Below, in pieces: positions 1 to 9,019 of a DNA stretch of 64,000 nucleotides. Position 1 is the first letter of the stretch, and each line of letters starts with the position of its first letter. Below the pieces are notes generated by a model. The model had not been told where the DNA came from and searched no databases. It saw nothing but the letters and a program-made list of their open reading frames with translations. Origin of the DNA: Arthrobacter sp. Hiyo4 (GTDB taxonomy: Bacteria; Actinomycetota; Actinomycetes; Actinomycetales; Micrococcaceae); contig AP014718.1 in the NCBI GenBank assembly GCA_002370555.1, forward strand, positions 434,001 through 498,000. The letters run 5' to 3'. Both the position numbers and the translations under genes were made by a program.

Positions 1-247
1 GGGAGTGCAGGGCTCCCCGGTGTTGTGGCCTGACGCGGCCTACCCTGAGTGGCGGATCTCCATCCAGTACGACGGTGTGGGCCACGGTGACGCCGAGCAG
101 TATCGGCGGGACATCCGGCGGGAAGCCCTGACACGCGAGCTCGGCTGGCTTGAGGTGCGCATTTCCAAAGACGACCTTGCTGGGGAGCGTCCCGCCGTCG
201 TGCGTAAAGTCCGGGCCGCACTGGAAGGCCGCGGCTGGCGCCGGTGA
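1..247 (+). CDS. C-terminal part of DUF559-type endonuclease-fold protein (partial)
   Basis: The open frame enters from the left edge and stops at TGA 245-247. The visible 81 residues contain ISIQYDGVGHGD, then R-E-x-L-T-R-E-L-G-W and an arginine-rich end. This pattern (acidic strand followed by a helix and a second strand) matches the C-terminal half of the DUF559 / very-short-patch-repair-like fold common in Arthrobacter hypothetical proteins. The N-terminal part, usually carrying a helix-turn-helix-like domain, lies outside the window. A GTG at 5-7 is in frame but is unlikely to be the true start because the domain would be cut. The biochemical role is not established for this family. Confidence 0.55.
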   Translation, partial: GVQGSPVLWPDAAYPEWRISIQYDGVGHGDAEQYRRDIRREALTRELGWLEVRISKDDLAGERPAVVRKVRAALEGRGWRR

Positions 248-455
248 CCACGCCGAAATGACAGATCACGGCAGTGCGGGCGCGCGGCACTGCCGCGAAA
301 TGCCATCTCGGTGCGGCATGTGAGCGTAAGTGTTACCGGCCCGCGTGACCCGAAACACTGCCCCTGCACAGAAATGGCTAGGATGGTGGCTAGCCGTAAG
401 AGGTCTACTCTCCAGGGTCACAACCCATAGACGAAAACTCAGCATAGGAGTCACC

Positions 456-1474
<1,019 letters not shown>

Positions 1475-1476
1475 GA

Positions 1477-1898
1477 ATGTCCGACGAGTTCCGCAAGAAC
1501 CTCATGGGCCCGGAGCCAACGCTCCTGCCTGCCGAGACGGACGTCTACGCGCAGCTGGACTCCGGCGCCGAAGCCCTGGACCTGGTGGAAAAGCACCCCA
1601 CGTCGTCGCTGTTGTGGGCTGTGCTGGCGGAGGAGGCGTGGGCCGAGGGCCGCACCATCGATTCCTACGCCTACTCGCGCGTGGGCTACCACCGCGGGCT
1701 GGACTCGCTGCGCCGCAACGGCTGGCGCGGCGTGGGCCCCATCCCGTGGGAGCACGAACCCAACCGCGGCTTCCTGCGGTCTCTCTACTCGCTGGGCCGC
1801 GCGTCCGCGGCTATCGGCGAAGCCGAGGAACCGGAACGCATCGAGAAGTTCCTCAACGACTCAGACCGGCAGCCAAGGCAGCCATCGAGGGCAAGTAG
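1477..1898 (+). CDS. DUF3151 family protein (frame broken near 1867)
   Basis: This is the small protein of unknown function that follows fba in many actinobacteria. The start ATG 1477 lies two bases after the fba stop, so the pair is surely co-transcribed. Recognisable stretches are GPEPTLLP, LLWAVLAEEAW, YSRVGYHRGLD and WEHEPNRGFLRSL, giving about 140 residues. The uninterrupted reading would run on into the downstream palindrome. One missing C in GACC(C)GG near 1867 restores the ending PAAKAAIEGK with TAG 1896-1898, which is the family-typical C-terminus. No catalytic motif is visible. The conserved neighbourhood suggests a link to central carbon metabolism, but that is only inference. Confidence 0.85.
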
Positions 1899-1905
1899 CG
1901 CAAGA

Positions 1906-1970
1906 GCAACGCGGGGTCACTTCCTGCCCAATAAACCACCGTCTTCGGGCAGGAAGTGACCCCGCGTTGC
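1906..1970. repeat. Palindromic element, family A (AACGCGGGGTCACTT), copy 1
   Basis: Two perfect 24-base arms (1906-1929 and 1947-1970) starting GCAACGCGGGGTCACTTCC flank a 17-base loop. The same arm core recurs at 10218 and 21016. It sits between convergent genes, eight bases after the DUF3151 stop, and would fold into a very stable hairpin in transcripts from either side. Confidence 0.9.
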
Positions 1971-1983
1971 TTGTTAACGAACG

Positions 1984-2026
1984 ACGGCGGGCGGTCACCT
2001 TTCCTGGAAAGGTGACCGCCCGCCGT
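1984..2026. repeat. Palindromic element, family B (ACGGCGGGCGGTCACC), copy 1
   Basis: Perfect 21-base arms at 1984-2004 and 2006-2026 are separated by a single base. A degenerate copy lies at 4838. It follows the family A element directly, so the convergent gap 1899-2161 carries two different strong hairpins and no gene. Confidence 0.9.
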
Positions 2027-2161
2027 TGTCCACCCGCACCGTTGCCTCGCAAGTCCGCACCGGCTCCCTATCCTCGCAAGCTCGGACTGGGGCCCTCGCC
2101 GGGGCGGCTCCACGGCGAGGGAACCCTGCGGGCGTGGGCCCCGTTGAGCGCAGGGCGTTGG

Positions 2162-2971
2162 TTAGACCTTCGCGAGGCCTGTGCGGGCCATGGCGTCGGT
2201 GTAGACCACGCGCATTTCCTCGAGGTACTGTTCCTGCCGCGCTGGCGTTCCGGCGAAAGCGCGGCCGCTGAGGGAACGGACCTTGTAGGTCTTCAGGCCG
2301 CGGCGCCAGATCATGGGCACCTCGGTCTTGAGCAGCAGATTGGCCAGTCGGTTGGCTTCGGTGCCGTGGGCCACGATCACCGAGGCGCGCGGGACCAGCG
2401 CAAGGAACTTGAGCAGCGGCTTGAGGCCGGCGGAAATCTGGTCCGGCGTGAACTTGCCGTTGACCTCGCCCGGGGTGTGCCACGGGTGGACGTTCCACGG
2501 CATCACGTACTCGGGGCGCAGGCCCAGCTTCCACTGGATGCCGAGCATGCGGGTGGCGGCGTCTTCGTCGCCGGCGGTGATGAAGCCGGACGGGTCAGCC
2601 TCGCCGATGTTGGAGTAGAGGCTGATGATGCGGCACTCGTCGACGTCGTGCATGGGGTCAACGTAGGGTACCTCGGTGTGGGGCTTGACGCTCTGCAGGG
2701 AATCGCACAGCTCGTTGACGGCGGCAACGTTGGGCTCGTAGCGGCGGCTCAGGAGCTGTTCACGGAGGGATTCGGGGCCAGGGCTGTCATATAGTGCAAT
2801 GTCTCCTGCGGGCTCGGCGATGCTGCCAATCCGGAAAATGGGCGCGTGATGGGTGCGCCCGTCCGGCGTGGTTTGAAATGTGGTGTGGACCGATTCCTGG
2901 TCGATCTCTATCAGTTTAGCAAGCCCCGCGAAATACAGGCCCCGGCTCCGGCTTCCCGTGATGGACGGCAC
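2162..2971 (-). CDS. Uracil-DNA glycosylase superfamily-like protein
   Basis: The protein of about 270 residues has PYVDPMHDVDECRI, then SNIGEADPSGFITAGDED, MPWNVHPW and a late VIVAHGTEAN. The order of an acidic water-activating segment, an aromatic/asparagine pocket and a C-terminal HG loop resembles the uracil-DNA glycosylase superfamily, and Arthrobacter homologues carry that name. Activity is not proven. The stop is TAA 2164-2162. The start is uncertain: GTG 2971 and TTG 2992 are possible, and longer readings to 3547 have no family support. A TTGACA box lies at 2992-2987. It is transcribed towards DUF3151 and separated from it by two palindromes. Confidence 0.55.
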   Translation of the reverse strand: MPSITGSRSRGLYFAGLAKLIEIDQESVHTTFQTTPDGRTHHAPIFRIGSIAEPAGDIALYDSPGPESLREQLLSRRYEPNVAAVNELCDSLQSVKPHTEVPYVDPMHDVDECRIISLYSNIGEADPSGFITAGDEDAATRMLGIQWKLGLRPEYVMPWNVHPWHTPGEVNGKFTPDQISAGLKPLLKFLALVPRASVIVAHGTEANRLANLLLKTEVPMIWRRGLKTYKVRSLSGRAFAGTPARQEQYLEEMRVVYTDAMARTGLAKV

Positions 2972-2986
2972 GGGGCGATCAGCCCT

Positions 2987-3003
2987 TGTCAAGTTAATTG
3001 ACA
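2987..3003. promoter_or_regulatory. Inverted TGTCAA-N5-TTGACA, divergent -35 boxes or operator
   Basis: A perfect inverted repeat puts a consensus -35 hexamer TTGACA on each strand (2998-3003 plus, 2992-2987 minus). It lies between the glycosylase-like gene and the small gene at 3100. Whether it is two promoters or one repressor site cannot be told from sequence. No good -10 box is obvious at 17 bases. Confidence 0.4.
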
Positions 3004-3099
3004 GCTTTCGTTTAGCTTCATTGGCTGTCTGTGACAGCCCGCAATAAGGACGTTGCGGCTGGTCGCACCCTTCCATGCAGTCGAAAGAGGTAAGGTGCC

Positions 3100-3296
3100 G
3101 TGAACAAAACCCTGGCAACCCTAAGGACCGCTGCTGCATCCGGAGCCCTGGTTCTGGCGGCCCAGGACGTCGCGCCGCGCTGACGGCCACTGGGGCGGCC
3201 ATCGCTGGCGGTTCGATTGCCGACGCCGGTACGCCGTTCTGGGACAGCCTGGACACCCAGACGTCCCGTCCCGGCGAGGAAGCTGACGACGAGTAG
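3100..3296 (+). CDS. Putative small exported or membrane protein (frame broken)
   Basis: GTG 3100 follows GAGGTAAGG and opens with MNKTLATLRTAAASGALVLAA, a basic start followed by a hydrophobic run as in a signal peptide. That frame stops early at 3171. The +2 frame alongside continues with ATGAAIAGGSIADAGTPFW and ends DDE at TAG 3294-3296. One or two lost bases near 3165 would join them into a protein of about 65 residues with a secretory leader and acidic tail. I do not recognise the family. The reading is plausible because the same kind of error affects neighbouring genes, but a chance open frame cannot be excluded. Confidence 0.4.
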
Positions 3297-3309
3297 ACCG
3301 CGGGAAGTC

Positions 3310-3348
3310 TGCCCGTGGTCCTTTGCCGCGCGCGAAGGGCCACGGGCA
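3310..3348 (+). terminator. Hairpin after the small gene
   Basis: TGCCCGTGG (3310-3318) pairs with CCACGGGCA (3340-3348), with further CCTT/AAGG pairing inside. There is no T run, so this is a terminator-like or 3'-stabilising hairpin rather than a classic intrinsic terminator. Confidence 0.5.
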
Positions 3349-3537
3349 CCCTATTGAGTGGACAAAGTCCATGATCGGCTAAACTTGGGTGGTAAGAGCC
3401 CCGGACTCTTGCGTGGTTGGCCGCCGTAGCGGTCCGGCCAGGCTGTGGCCTTCGGGGCATTCTCATGAACGGCGCTACGCAGGCCTGCCATTTCGGTGGA
3501 CAGACCTGTGCGGCCCGAACGAATGGGGGAGGATCCC

Positions 3538-4824
3538 ATGCCAGCAATCGTGATCGTAGGAGCCCAGTGGGGCGACGAAGGAAAAGGCAAGGCCACCGAT
3601 CTTCTGGGCGGCCGCGTTGACTACGTCGTAAAGCCCAACGGCGGCAATAATGCCGGGCACACCGTCGTCGTAGGCGGTGAGAAGTATGAGCTCAAGCTCC
3701 TTCCGGCCGGCATTTTGAGCCCCAACGCGATTCCGATCATCGGCAACGGCTGCGTGGTGAACCTTGAGGCCCTGTTCCAGGAGATCGAGGGCCTGCAGGC
3801 CGCGGCGCGGACACGTCCAAGCTGCGCATCTCCGCCAACGCGCACCTCGTGGCGCCCTACCACCAGGTCCTGGACAAAGTCACCGAGCGCTTCCTCGGCA
3901 GCCGCGCCATCGGCACCACCGGCCGCGGCATCGGCCCGCGTACATGGACAAGGTGGCCCGCCTGGGCATCCGCGTCCAGGACGTCTTCGACGAGTCCATC
4001 CTTCGCCAGAAGGTGGAAGGATCCCTGCGCCAGAAGAACGAACTCCTGGTCAAGGTCTACAACCGCCGCGACATTGTGGTGGACGAGATCGTGGACTACT
4101 TCCTGGCTTTCGCCGAGCGCCTGCGCCCGCTGGTCATCGACAGCACCCTGGTCCTCAACAACGCCCTGGACGAGGGCAAGGTTGTGCTTATGGAAGGCGG
4201 CCAGGCCACGTTCCTGGACGTGGACCACGGCACCTACCCGTTCGTGACCTCCTCCAACCCGACCGCCGGCGGCGCGTCCGTTGGCTCGGGCATCGGCCCA
4301 CCCGGATCTCCCGCTCCATCGGCATCATCAAGGCCTACACCACCCGTGTTGGCGCCGGACCGTTCCCCACCGAACTGTTCGACGAGATGGGCATGTACCT
4401 GCAGAAGACCGGTGGCGAGTTCGGCGTAAACACCGGCCGCCCGCGCCGCTGCGGCTGGTACGACGCCGTCCTGGCCCGCCACGCCTCCCGCGTGAACGGC
4501 TTCACGGACTACTTCGTCACCAAGCTGGACGTCCTCACCGGCATCGAGCAGATCCCGGTCTGCGTTGCGTACGACGTCGACGGTGTGCGGCACGACGAAA
4601 TGCCCATGACGCAGACCGAGTTCCACCACGCAGTGCCCATCTTTGAGTACTTCGACGGCTGGACCGAGGACATCACCGGTGCCCGCACCCTGGAGGACCT
4701 CCCCGAGAACGCCCGCAACTACGTGCTGGCCCTCGAAAAGCTCTCCGGCACGCGCTTCTCCGCGATCGGCGTCGGCCCGGACCGTGACCAGACCATCGTG
4801 GTCCACGATCTGATCAACGACTGA
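3538..4824 (+). CDS. purA: Adenylosuccinate synthetase (three frame breaks)
   Basis: PurA joins IMP and aspartate using GTP to form adenylosuccinate, the first committed step to AMP. ATG 3538 follows GGGGGAGGATCCC. The N-terminal WGDEGKGK loop, [37 protein letters not shown], and the C-terminal [12 protein letters not shown] are all seen. The reading shifts three times, near 3798 (after IEGLQA), near 3941 (GRGIGP/YMDKVA) and near 4297 (GSGIGP/TRISRS). Each is repaired by one extra C or G, and the three together return to the starting frame. Restored length is about 429 residues, the family norm. Because purA is a single-copy housekeeping gene, artefact is far likelier than decay. Confidence 0.93.
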   Translation: MPAIVIVGAQWGDEGKGKATDLLGGRVDYVVKPNGGNNAGHTVVVGGEKYELKLLPAGILSPNAIPIIGNGCVVNLEALFQEIEGLQAAARTRPSCASPPTRTSWRPTTRSWTKSPSASSAAAPSAPPAAASARVHGQGGPPGHPRPGRLRRVHPSPEGGRIPAPEERTPGQGLQPPRHCGGRDRGLLPGFRRAPAPAGHRQHPGPQQRPGRGQGCAYGRRPGHVPGRGPRHLPVRDLLQPDRRRRVRWLGHRPTRISRSIGIIKAYTTRVGAGPFPTELFDEMGMYLQKTGGEFGVNTGRPRRCGWYDAVLARHASRVNGFTDYFVTKLDVLTGIEQIPVCVAYDVDGVRHDEMPMTQTEFHHAVPIFEYFDGWTEDITGARTLEDLPENARNYVLALEKLSGTRFSAIGVGPDRDQTIVVHDLIND

Positions 4825-4837
4825 CAGCCTGTAAGGC

Positions 4838-4881
4838 ACGACGGCGGCGGGTCACCTGGAAAGGTGGCCCGCCTTTGTCGT
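4838..4881. repeat. Palindromic element, family B, degenerate copy 2
   Basis: ACGACGGCGGCGGGTCACCT and its imperfect complement ending GTCGT form a hairpin just after the purA stop. The core matches the perfect element at 1984 with one G moved and several arm changes. It may serve as the purA terminator. Confidence 0.7.
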
Positions 4882-4888
4882 CTGCTCA

Positions 4889-4953
4889 CCCAAGTGAGTG
4901 GCAGTTAACGTCCTCAAAATAGGTTGTCGCGACGTTAACTGCTGTCACTTGGG
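4889..4953. repeat. Palindromic element with CCCAAGTGA/TCACTTGGG ends
   Basis: The outer arms CCCAAGTGA (4889-4897) and TCACTTGGG (4945-4953) and the inner arms GCAGTTAACGTC and GACGTTAACTGC are complementary, giving a 65-base hairpin directly after the family B copy. The rest of the gap to 5142 shows no gene that I can support. Confidence 0.8.
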
Positions 4954-5142
4954 AATTTACACAGGGTTTACGCGGCCGGTCTTGTGAGGCCATACGCGAC
5001 CCGGACAGACTCTTAAGCACACCCTGAACTGATCAGCAGATCGTTCCACCAGACCCGTAGGTGCCGGTTGCAGCGATGCTTCCGGGACCGCCCGTGGCGA
5101 AGATGCCGCCCGGACGGGACCCGCAGACCGGAAGGATTTACC

Positions 5143-5479
5143 ATGGCTGGGAAGTTTGAAGTTTTCTTGGATTCGGATTCACGGTTCAGGTTCCGCCTCA
5201 AGGCGCCGGATGGCACCGTGATAGCCGTGTCCGGGCCTTTGATGATAAGTCCGCCGTGGCTGCCGGGATTGCCGCCGTCCGCGAATGCGCCGGGACAGGG
5301 CTGGTCACCGATCTCAGCCCGCCGCCAAGGTTGCACCGCCGGCCCCAGCGCCCGCTGTGGTGGTCCCCGTCCAACTCCAGCCGGACTGTGGCGACCAGCG
5401 CGTTCCCGCCACCAGGCCTCACACGTTCGTTATTGCCAAGACGCCGCGCCGGAGGGTGACTGCGCCGCGCTGGACCTGA
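5143..5479 (+). CDS. DUF1508 (YegP-like) protein (frames broken)
   Basis: ATG 5143 follows GGAAGGATTTACC. The start MAGKFEVFLDSDSRFRFRL followed by KAPDGTVIAVSGPF matches the DUF1508 repeat, a small beta-hairpin/helix module of unknown role found in YegP. The frame moves at about 5238 (GPF/DDKSAVAAGIAAVREC) and again near 5322 in a proline-alanine linker. The third segment ends APRWT at TGA 5477-5479. Most bacterial DUF1508 proteins carry one or two copies; only one is seen here. The C-terminal reading after the second break is the least certain part. Confidence 0.6.
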
Positions 5480-5589
5480 GCCACGACGGACGTAGGCGGC
5501 GCAAGAATCCCCCGGCATCACGGTCCCGGAAAGTTTTTTGTCCGACCTAGTAACCCCTGCGGTGCCTGGACCGATTACCCCTGTGAAGC

Positions 5590-5636
5590 GCCGGTCTGGA
5601 ACTTGTCCCCCATCATGTTCCAGGCCGGCTCTTTTG
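5590..5636 (+). terminator. Intrinsic terminator
   Basis: GCCGG(T)CTGGAAC pairs with GTTCCAG(G)CCGGC around a 12-base loop and is followed by TCTTTTG. It would end the DUF1508 transcript before the sigma factor gene. Confidence 0.75.
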
Positions 5637-5729
5637 TTACAGGAGGGTAGAGGTAGCTGGCGAGGGCATTCCGCGGATGACGTGCGGGCCCTACGCCGCG
5701 CAAGCCCAGTCCCCTCCACCGAAGGCCCT

Positions 5730-6182
5730 GTGTCCGTGACCGAAGCACTGACAGACGACGTTCTGCGCGCGCCCGCGATCCGGAGCTCTTCAGCATCGTG
5801 TACCGGACCTATGCGTCACAGGTCCTGGGCTACCTCACAGCCCGCGGGGTAGAAGATCCGGAGGCGGTTATGCAGGAAGTCTTTATCGCCGTCCTGCCAC
5901 GGCTGCAGAAGGTTACCGGCGGAGTGGCCGGGCTGCGCACGTTTGTCTTCTCCGAGGCTGAAGTACTGCAGCGGATTGCCGCGCAGGAAGTGGCGGACCT
6001 CCTCAACGAATTGCCGGATGAACAGCGGGAAGTGTTGTTGTTACGCCTCGTCGCGGGCCTCACTGTGGACCAAGTGGCCGCTGTGATGGGCAGGGAGTGC
6101 CGGTGCCGTCAAACAGCTCCAGTGCCGTGCATTGATCCGGCTGCGCGAGCAGTCCGCCGTGAAGGAGTACGTGGCGCCATGA
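5730..6182 (+). CDS. ECF-like sigma factor, linker region apparently missing
   Basis: The product has a region 2-like part (LFSIVYRTYASQVLGYL, EDPEAVMQEVFIAVLPRL) and a clear region 4 helix-turn-helix part (LPDEQREVLLLRLVAGLTVD, then GAVKQLQCRALIRLRE). GTG 5730 or 5736 is the start. One base is lost near 5775, and there appears to be one extra G near 6093. Between GLRTFVFS (about 5958) and EAEVLQRIA the usual end of region 2 (hydrophobic VAHARxxD helix) and the linker to region 4 are absent, so the protein is about 30 residues shorter than its family. It ends at TGA 6180-6182, overlapping the next start as ATGA. See the findings for the possible deletion. Confidence 0.65.
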
Positions 6183-6755
6183 CCTCCAATGCCAGCTCCC
6201 TGATCCGGGCCATTGATGAAATGCTCCTTGACGCCGGTGTGGACGATGCCGCCGGCCTCCCCGAAACCCTTCTCGCGGTCGGCTCCCTGGGCTCCCTGCC
6301 TGCACCCGAGCCCGGCCACGAACTGGCGGCACTCCTGTCTGGCCACGCAGGACTGGGCTCCCGGCTGGTCCATCGCAGGGACTCCCGCCGCCAGCGGAAC
6401 CGCCGCAAATCCGGCGGAGGCGCAGTTACCCGCGGAGCCGGCAACCCATAACGACGCGGCGCCGGCACAGCCCCATACGGTTGAACGGGAAGCTGCCCCG
6501 CCGGCGAACGGTCTCGAAAACGCCGGCCAGGACCGGGGCACAGAACCGGCCGGCAGCGGAAACGCTACGCTGTCCGGCAAGTCAAAGGCGGACGACGGCG
6601 GCGCGCCGGTGAACGCTGCGGACGTCACCCGTGACGCCGCTGCCGAACTCGACAAGGCCAAACTAGACAAGGCCGGAAAGCTGGTTGCACGTGCCCCGGC
6701 CGAAGCCGCCGCGGCGGGGGAGACCCTGACGTCAGCCGTCTTCCCCCGGCGCTGA
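6179..6755 (+). CDS. Putative anti-sigma or sigma-linked protein, middle part apparently missing
   Basis: ATG 6179 overlaps the sigma factor stop by four bases, the usual coupling for a sigma/anti-sigma pair. The first 55 residues (MTSNASSLIRAIDEMLLDAG and on to HELAALLSGHAG) are acidic and helical. The reading then changes frame near 6350 to a segment with WAPGWSIAG and a long Ala/Pro/Glu-rich tail ending VFPRR. Family members I recall have a transmembrane segment between these parts; none is present here. Either bases were lost in assembly or the gene is decayed. The role is inferred only from position. Confidence 0.5.
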
Positions 6756-6761
6756 CAGAAA

Positions 6762-6792
6762 AAACCGGGGCCGGCAACGCCGGACCCGGTTT
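6762..6792 (+). terminator. Intrinsic terminator
   Basis: AAACCGGG(G)CCGGC and GCCGG(A)CCCGGTTT pair around AAC, seven bases after the stop of the putative anti-sigma gene. The T-rich side is short, but the A run upstream would also serve the opposite strand. Confidence 0.8.
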
Positions 6793-6867
6793 AATCTGGC
6801 TGAAGAAGTTCACCCGGTAATCCGGATCTCCGACGGAAGAGCCTTTCCTCCTGGAAGAGCCTCTTCG

Positions 6868-7000
6868 TCAGGAAAGCAGCTGCCGCTTGGAGGAGATCAC
6901 GCCGGTGTCGAAGCCGGCCAGGTGCAGCCCGCCATGGAACCGGGCATGCTCGATCTTCACGCAGCGGTCCATCACCACGTTGAGCCCGGCGGCTTCAAAC
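6868..7000 (-). pseudogene. C-terminal remnant of a CoA-binding domain protein
   Basis: Read on the minus strand, the 44 codons before TGA 6870-6868 spell AAGLNVVMDRCVKIEHARF, then HGGLHLAGFDTGVISSKR. This is the typical end of an actinobacterial CoA-binding (YccU-like, Rossmann) protein. Upstream of about 7000 the similarity stops and there is no start codon or N-terminal domain. A complete but different CoA-binding gene begins at 7105 on the other strand. The remnant is therefore a deletion product, either real or made by the assembly. Confidence 0.65.
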
Positions 7001-7104
7001 CAGGGTCCGTGGGACGTAATATTCGTCCACTCCTGGCTTTGATGCCCGCAGGACAGTCAAATATTCGATCAGGGGCCCCTCAGGGGACGATGTACTCTTG
7101 CATC

Positions 7105-7530
7105 ATGGGCCACGTCAACGATCCTGCTGTTATTGAGCGCCTGATGCGAAACAAAGGGCGGTGGGCCATCGTGGGCCTGACCACCAACGAGTGGCGCGCA
7201 GCTTACGACACCTCGCTGTTTATCCGCGACCGGCTCGGGATGGAGATCATCCCCATCAACCTTCCCGGCGACCCTGTCCACGGCGAAACCGGGTACCGCA
7301 CGCTGGGTGAGATTCCCTCTGAAAAGCAACCCCTCGACGTCGTCGACTGCTTTGTGAATTCGCAGAAGGTCGGGGCGGTGGTGGACCAGGCAATAGCGGT
7401 GGGCGCCAAGGCTGTGTGGTTGCAGCTGGGCGTTATCGACGAAGCGGCTGTGGACCGGGCCAAGGCCGCCGGCCTGGACGTGGTGATGGACGTTTGCCCC
7501 GCCCAGCAGGCGTGGAAGTACAACCTCTGA
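7105..7530 (+). CDS. CoA-binding domain protein (YccU family)
   Basis: The 141-residue protein has the Rossmann-like CoA-binding fold: WAIVGLTTN, IIPINLP, FVNSQKVGAVVDQAI, KAVWLQLGV, then GLDVVMDVCPAQQ. ATG 7105 is preceded by TACTCTTGCATC with no strong ribosome site. The frame is intact to TGA 7528-7530. These stand-alone domains bind CoA and are thought to tune acyl-CoA or protein acylation status, but no reaction is known. The next gene is convergent and begins its stop codon at the very next base. Confidence 0.85.
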   Translation: MGHVNDPAVIERLMRNKGRWAIVGLTTNEWRAAYDTSLFIRDRLGMEIIPINLPGDPVHGETGYRTLGEIPSEKQPLDVVDCFVNSQKVGAVVDQAIAVGAKAVWLQLGVIDEAAVDRAKAAGLDVVMDVCPAQQAWKYNL

Positions 7531-8557
7531 TCAGCGCTGCATGAGTTCCGGGTAGTGGCGTTCGGTCACGTCGGGGTGGGCGCGCATGCGGCCCTTGAGC
7601 ATGTTCAGGCCAAAGGACGCGAGCATCGGGTTGGACGGATCGTCGGAGATGCCACGTGCCTGGGCTTTGAGCTCGGGAGGCAGGGGCACCGGATCAATGA
7701 CGGCATCCAGCCGCGGCGACCAGAAGAACGGGACTGAGTAGCGGTCCACGCCCGGTGGCGGCGCCTTGACCCGGTGGATCGTGGCTGCAAGGAATCCTTC
7801 CGTGGCCACCTCCAGCATTTCGCCCAGGTTCACCACGAGTGCCCGGGAAGAGGCTCAACCGGCGCCCATTCAGTTGTCCCGGGCGGCAGCACTTCGAGAC
7901 CGCCCACTTCGTCCTGGAGGAGCAGGGTGACAAAACCGTAGTCAGCGTGGGAGCCCACGCCTTGGTTCCCGGCCGCCTCCACCACACCGCCGACGTAATG
8001 CACCAGCTTTCCCATCCACGCCGGTTCGTTGCCGAAGGGCTCGTCGAAGTGGTCCTCCGGCAGTCCCAGGGAAACCGAGATGCCCCGCAGCAGCTCCATG
8101 CCCACACTGGACATCAGGTCGGCCCAGGCCATGGCCGCCGGCTTGAGCTCCGGCAACGCCTCATCGGGCCACATATTGTGCCCCTGGAGGAGCCAGTATG
8201 GTTGGTCGGCCGGGTAGTTGTGGACGGGCTCGCGTTCCGGGGAGTAGTCGATCTGCTCGCGGGCGTCGGCGCGTCCCTGCGTGACTTCGGTGCCCATCCG
8301 GGTGTAGCCGCGGAAGTGCGGAGAAATCCTGTTGTCCAGCTTCATCCGCTCCTCGAGGGGCAGATCGAAGAAGCGTTTGATGAGGGCCAGCAGCTCCTCG
8401 GCCTGGCCGGGGCCGCGCCGTAACCGGTGATTTGGAAGAAACCCACGTTGTGGGCGGCGTCCCGGAGCTGGTCGATGAATTCGGGGCTGAAGGCACCGTA
8501 CGGCTGGCGTGCGGCGCTCATGTCCAGAACGGGGATGGTGGCCTGATCGGGTGACAT
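7531..8557 (-). CDS. 2-oxoglutarate/Fe(II)-dependent oxygenase, isopenicillin N synthase family (two breaks)
   Basis: A non-haem iron oxygenase of about 342 residues. The N-terminal DIOX_N part shows IPVLDMSAARQPYG and VGFFQITGYG; the catalytic jelly roll shows the iron triad HAD in GSHADYGFVTLL and the distal histidine in ATIHRVKAPP, with RYSVPFFW after it. Two single-base losses, near 8410 (GYG/GQAEELL) and near 7840 (PLPG/LVVNLGEM), split the reading. ATG 8557 starts the intact N-terminus and TGA 7533-7531 ends it. Arthrobacter homologues are common but their substrate is unknown; the gene stands alone. Confidence 0.85.
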
Positions 8558-8602
8558 CTTCGCAGACTAGCACCGCCGGGAAGGGCTTTGTAGGCTCGGT
8601 CC

Positions 8603-9019
8603 ATGGACGCAGCCCAACTCAAGGCAATATGCCTGTCATTTCCCGGTGCCTTCGAGGATTTTCCCTTCGGCCCGGAGACCTCCGTGTTTAAGGTCCGGGC
8701 TGCCGTGGCAGGTGGCGCATGGCATGAAGCCAAGATGTTTGCGGCGTCCGCCATGAACCCCGACGACTGGTCCGTGAGCCTGAAGTGCGAGCCCGCCCTG
8801 GCTGAGCAGCTGCGGGCCGCCCACCCGGAAATCGCCGGCGCGTGGCACATGAACAAGACCCATTGGAACGGCGTGCGGCTGGACGGAAACCTGCCCGATG
8901 CCATGGTCCGGGACATGGTGGAGGATTCCTACGATCTGGTGGTGGCCTCCCTGAGCCGCAAGCAACAGCAGCAGCCTGGGTGGGCGCGGCTGTCCGGTTC
9001 TTCGGGCGGGTCCCGTTGA
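8603..9019 (+). CDS. MmcQ/YjbR family protein
   Basis: The protein opens MDAAQLKAICLSFPGAFEDF and has FGPETSVFKV, MNPDDWSVSLKC and KTHWNGVRLDG, all hallmarks of the MmcQ/YjbR fold (CyaY-like, sometimes called DNA-binding). The typical domain ends at DSYDLVVASLSRKQ. The last 16 residues of the visible frame are atypical and overlap the start of the next gene, so the true stop may be a little earlier or a base may be lost there. Function is unknown. Confidence 0.8.
   Translation: MDAAQLKAICLSFPGAFEDFPFGPETSVFKVRAAVAGGAWHEAKMFAASAMNPDDWSVSLKCEPALAEQLRAAHPEIAGAWHMNKTHWNGVRLDGNLPDAMVRDMVEDSYDLVVASLSRKQQQQPGWARLSGSSGGSR

Noticed and set aside
2162-3547. Extended 461-codon form of the glycosylase-like gene
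   Set aside because: The N-terminal 190 residues are of random composition and run through the terminator and promoter of other genes.
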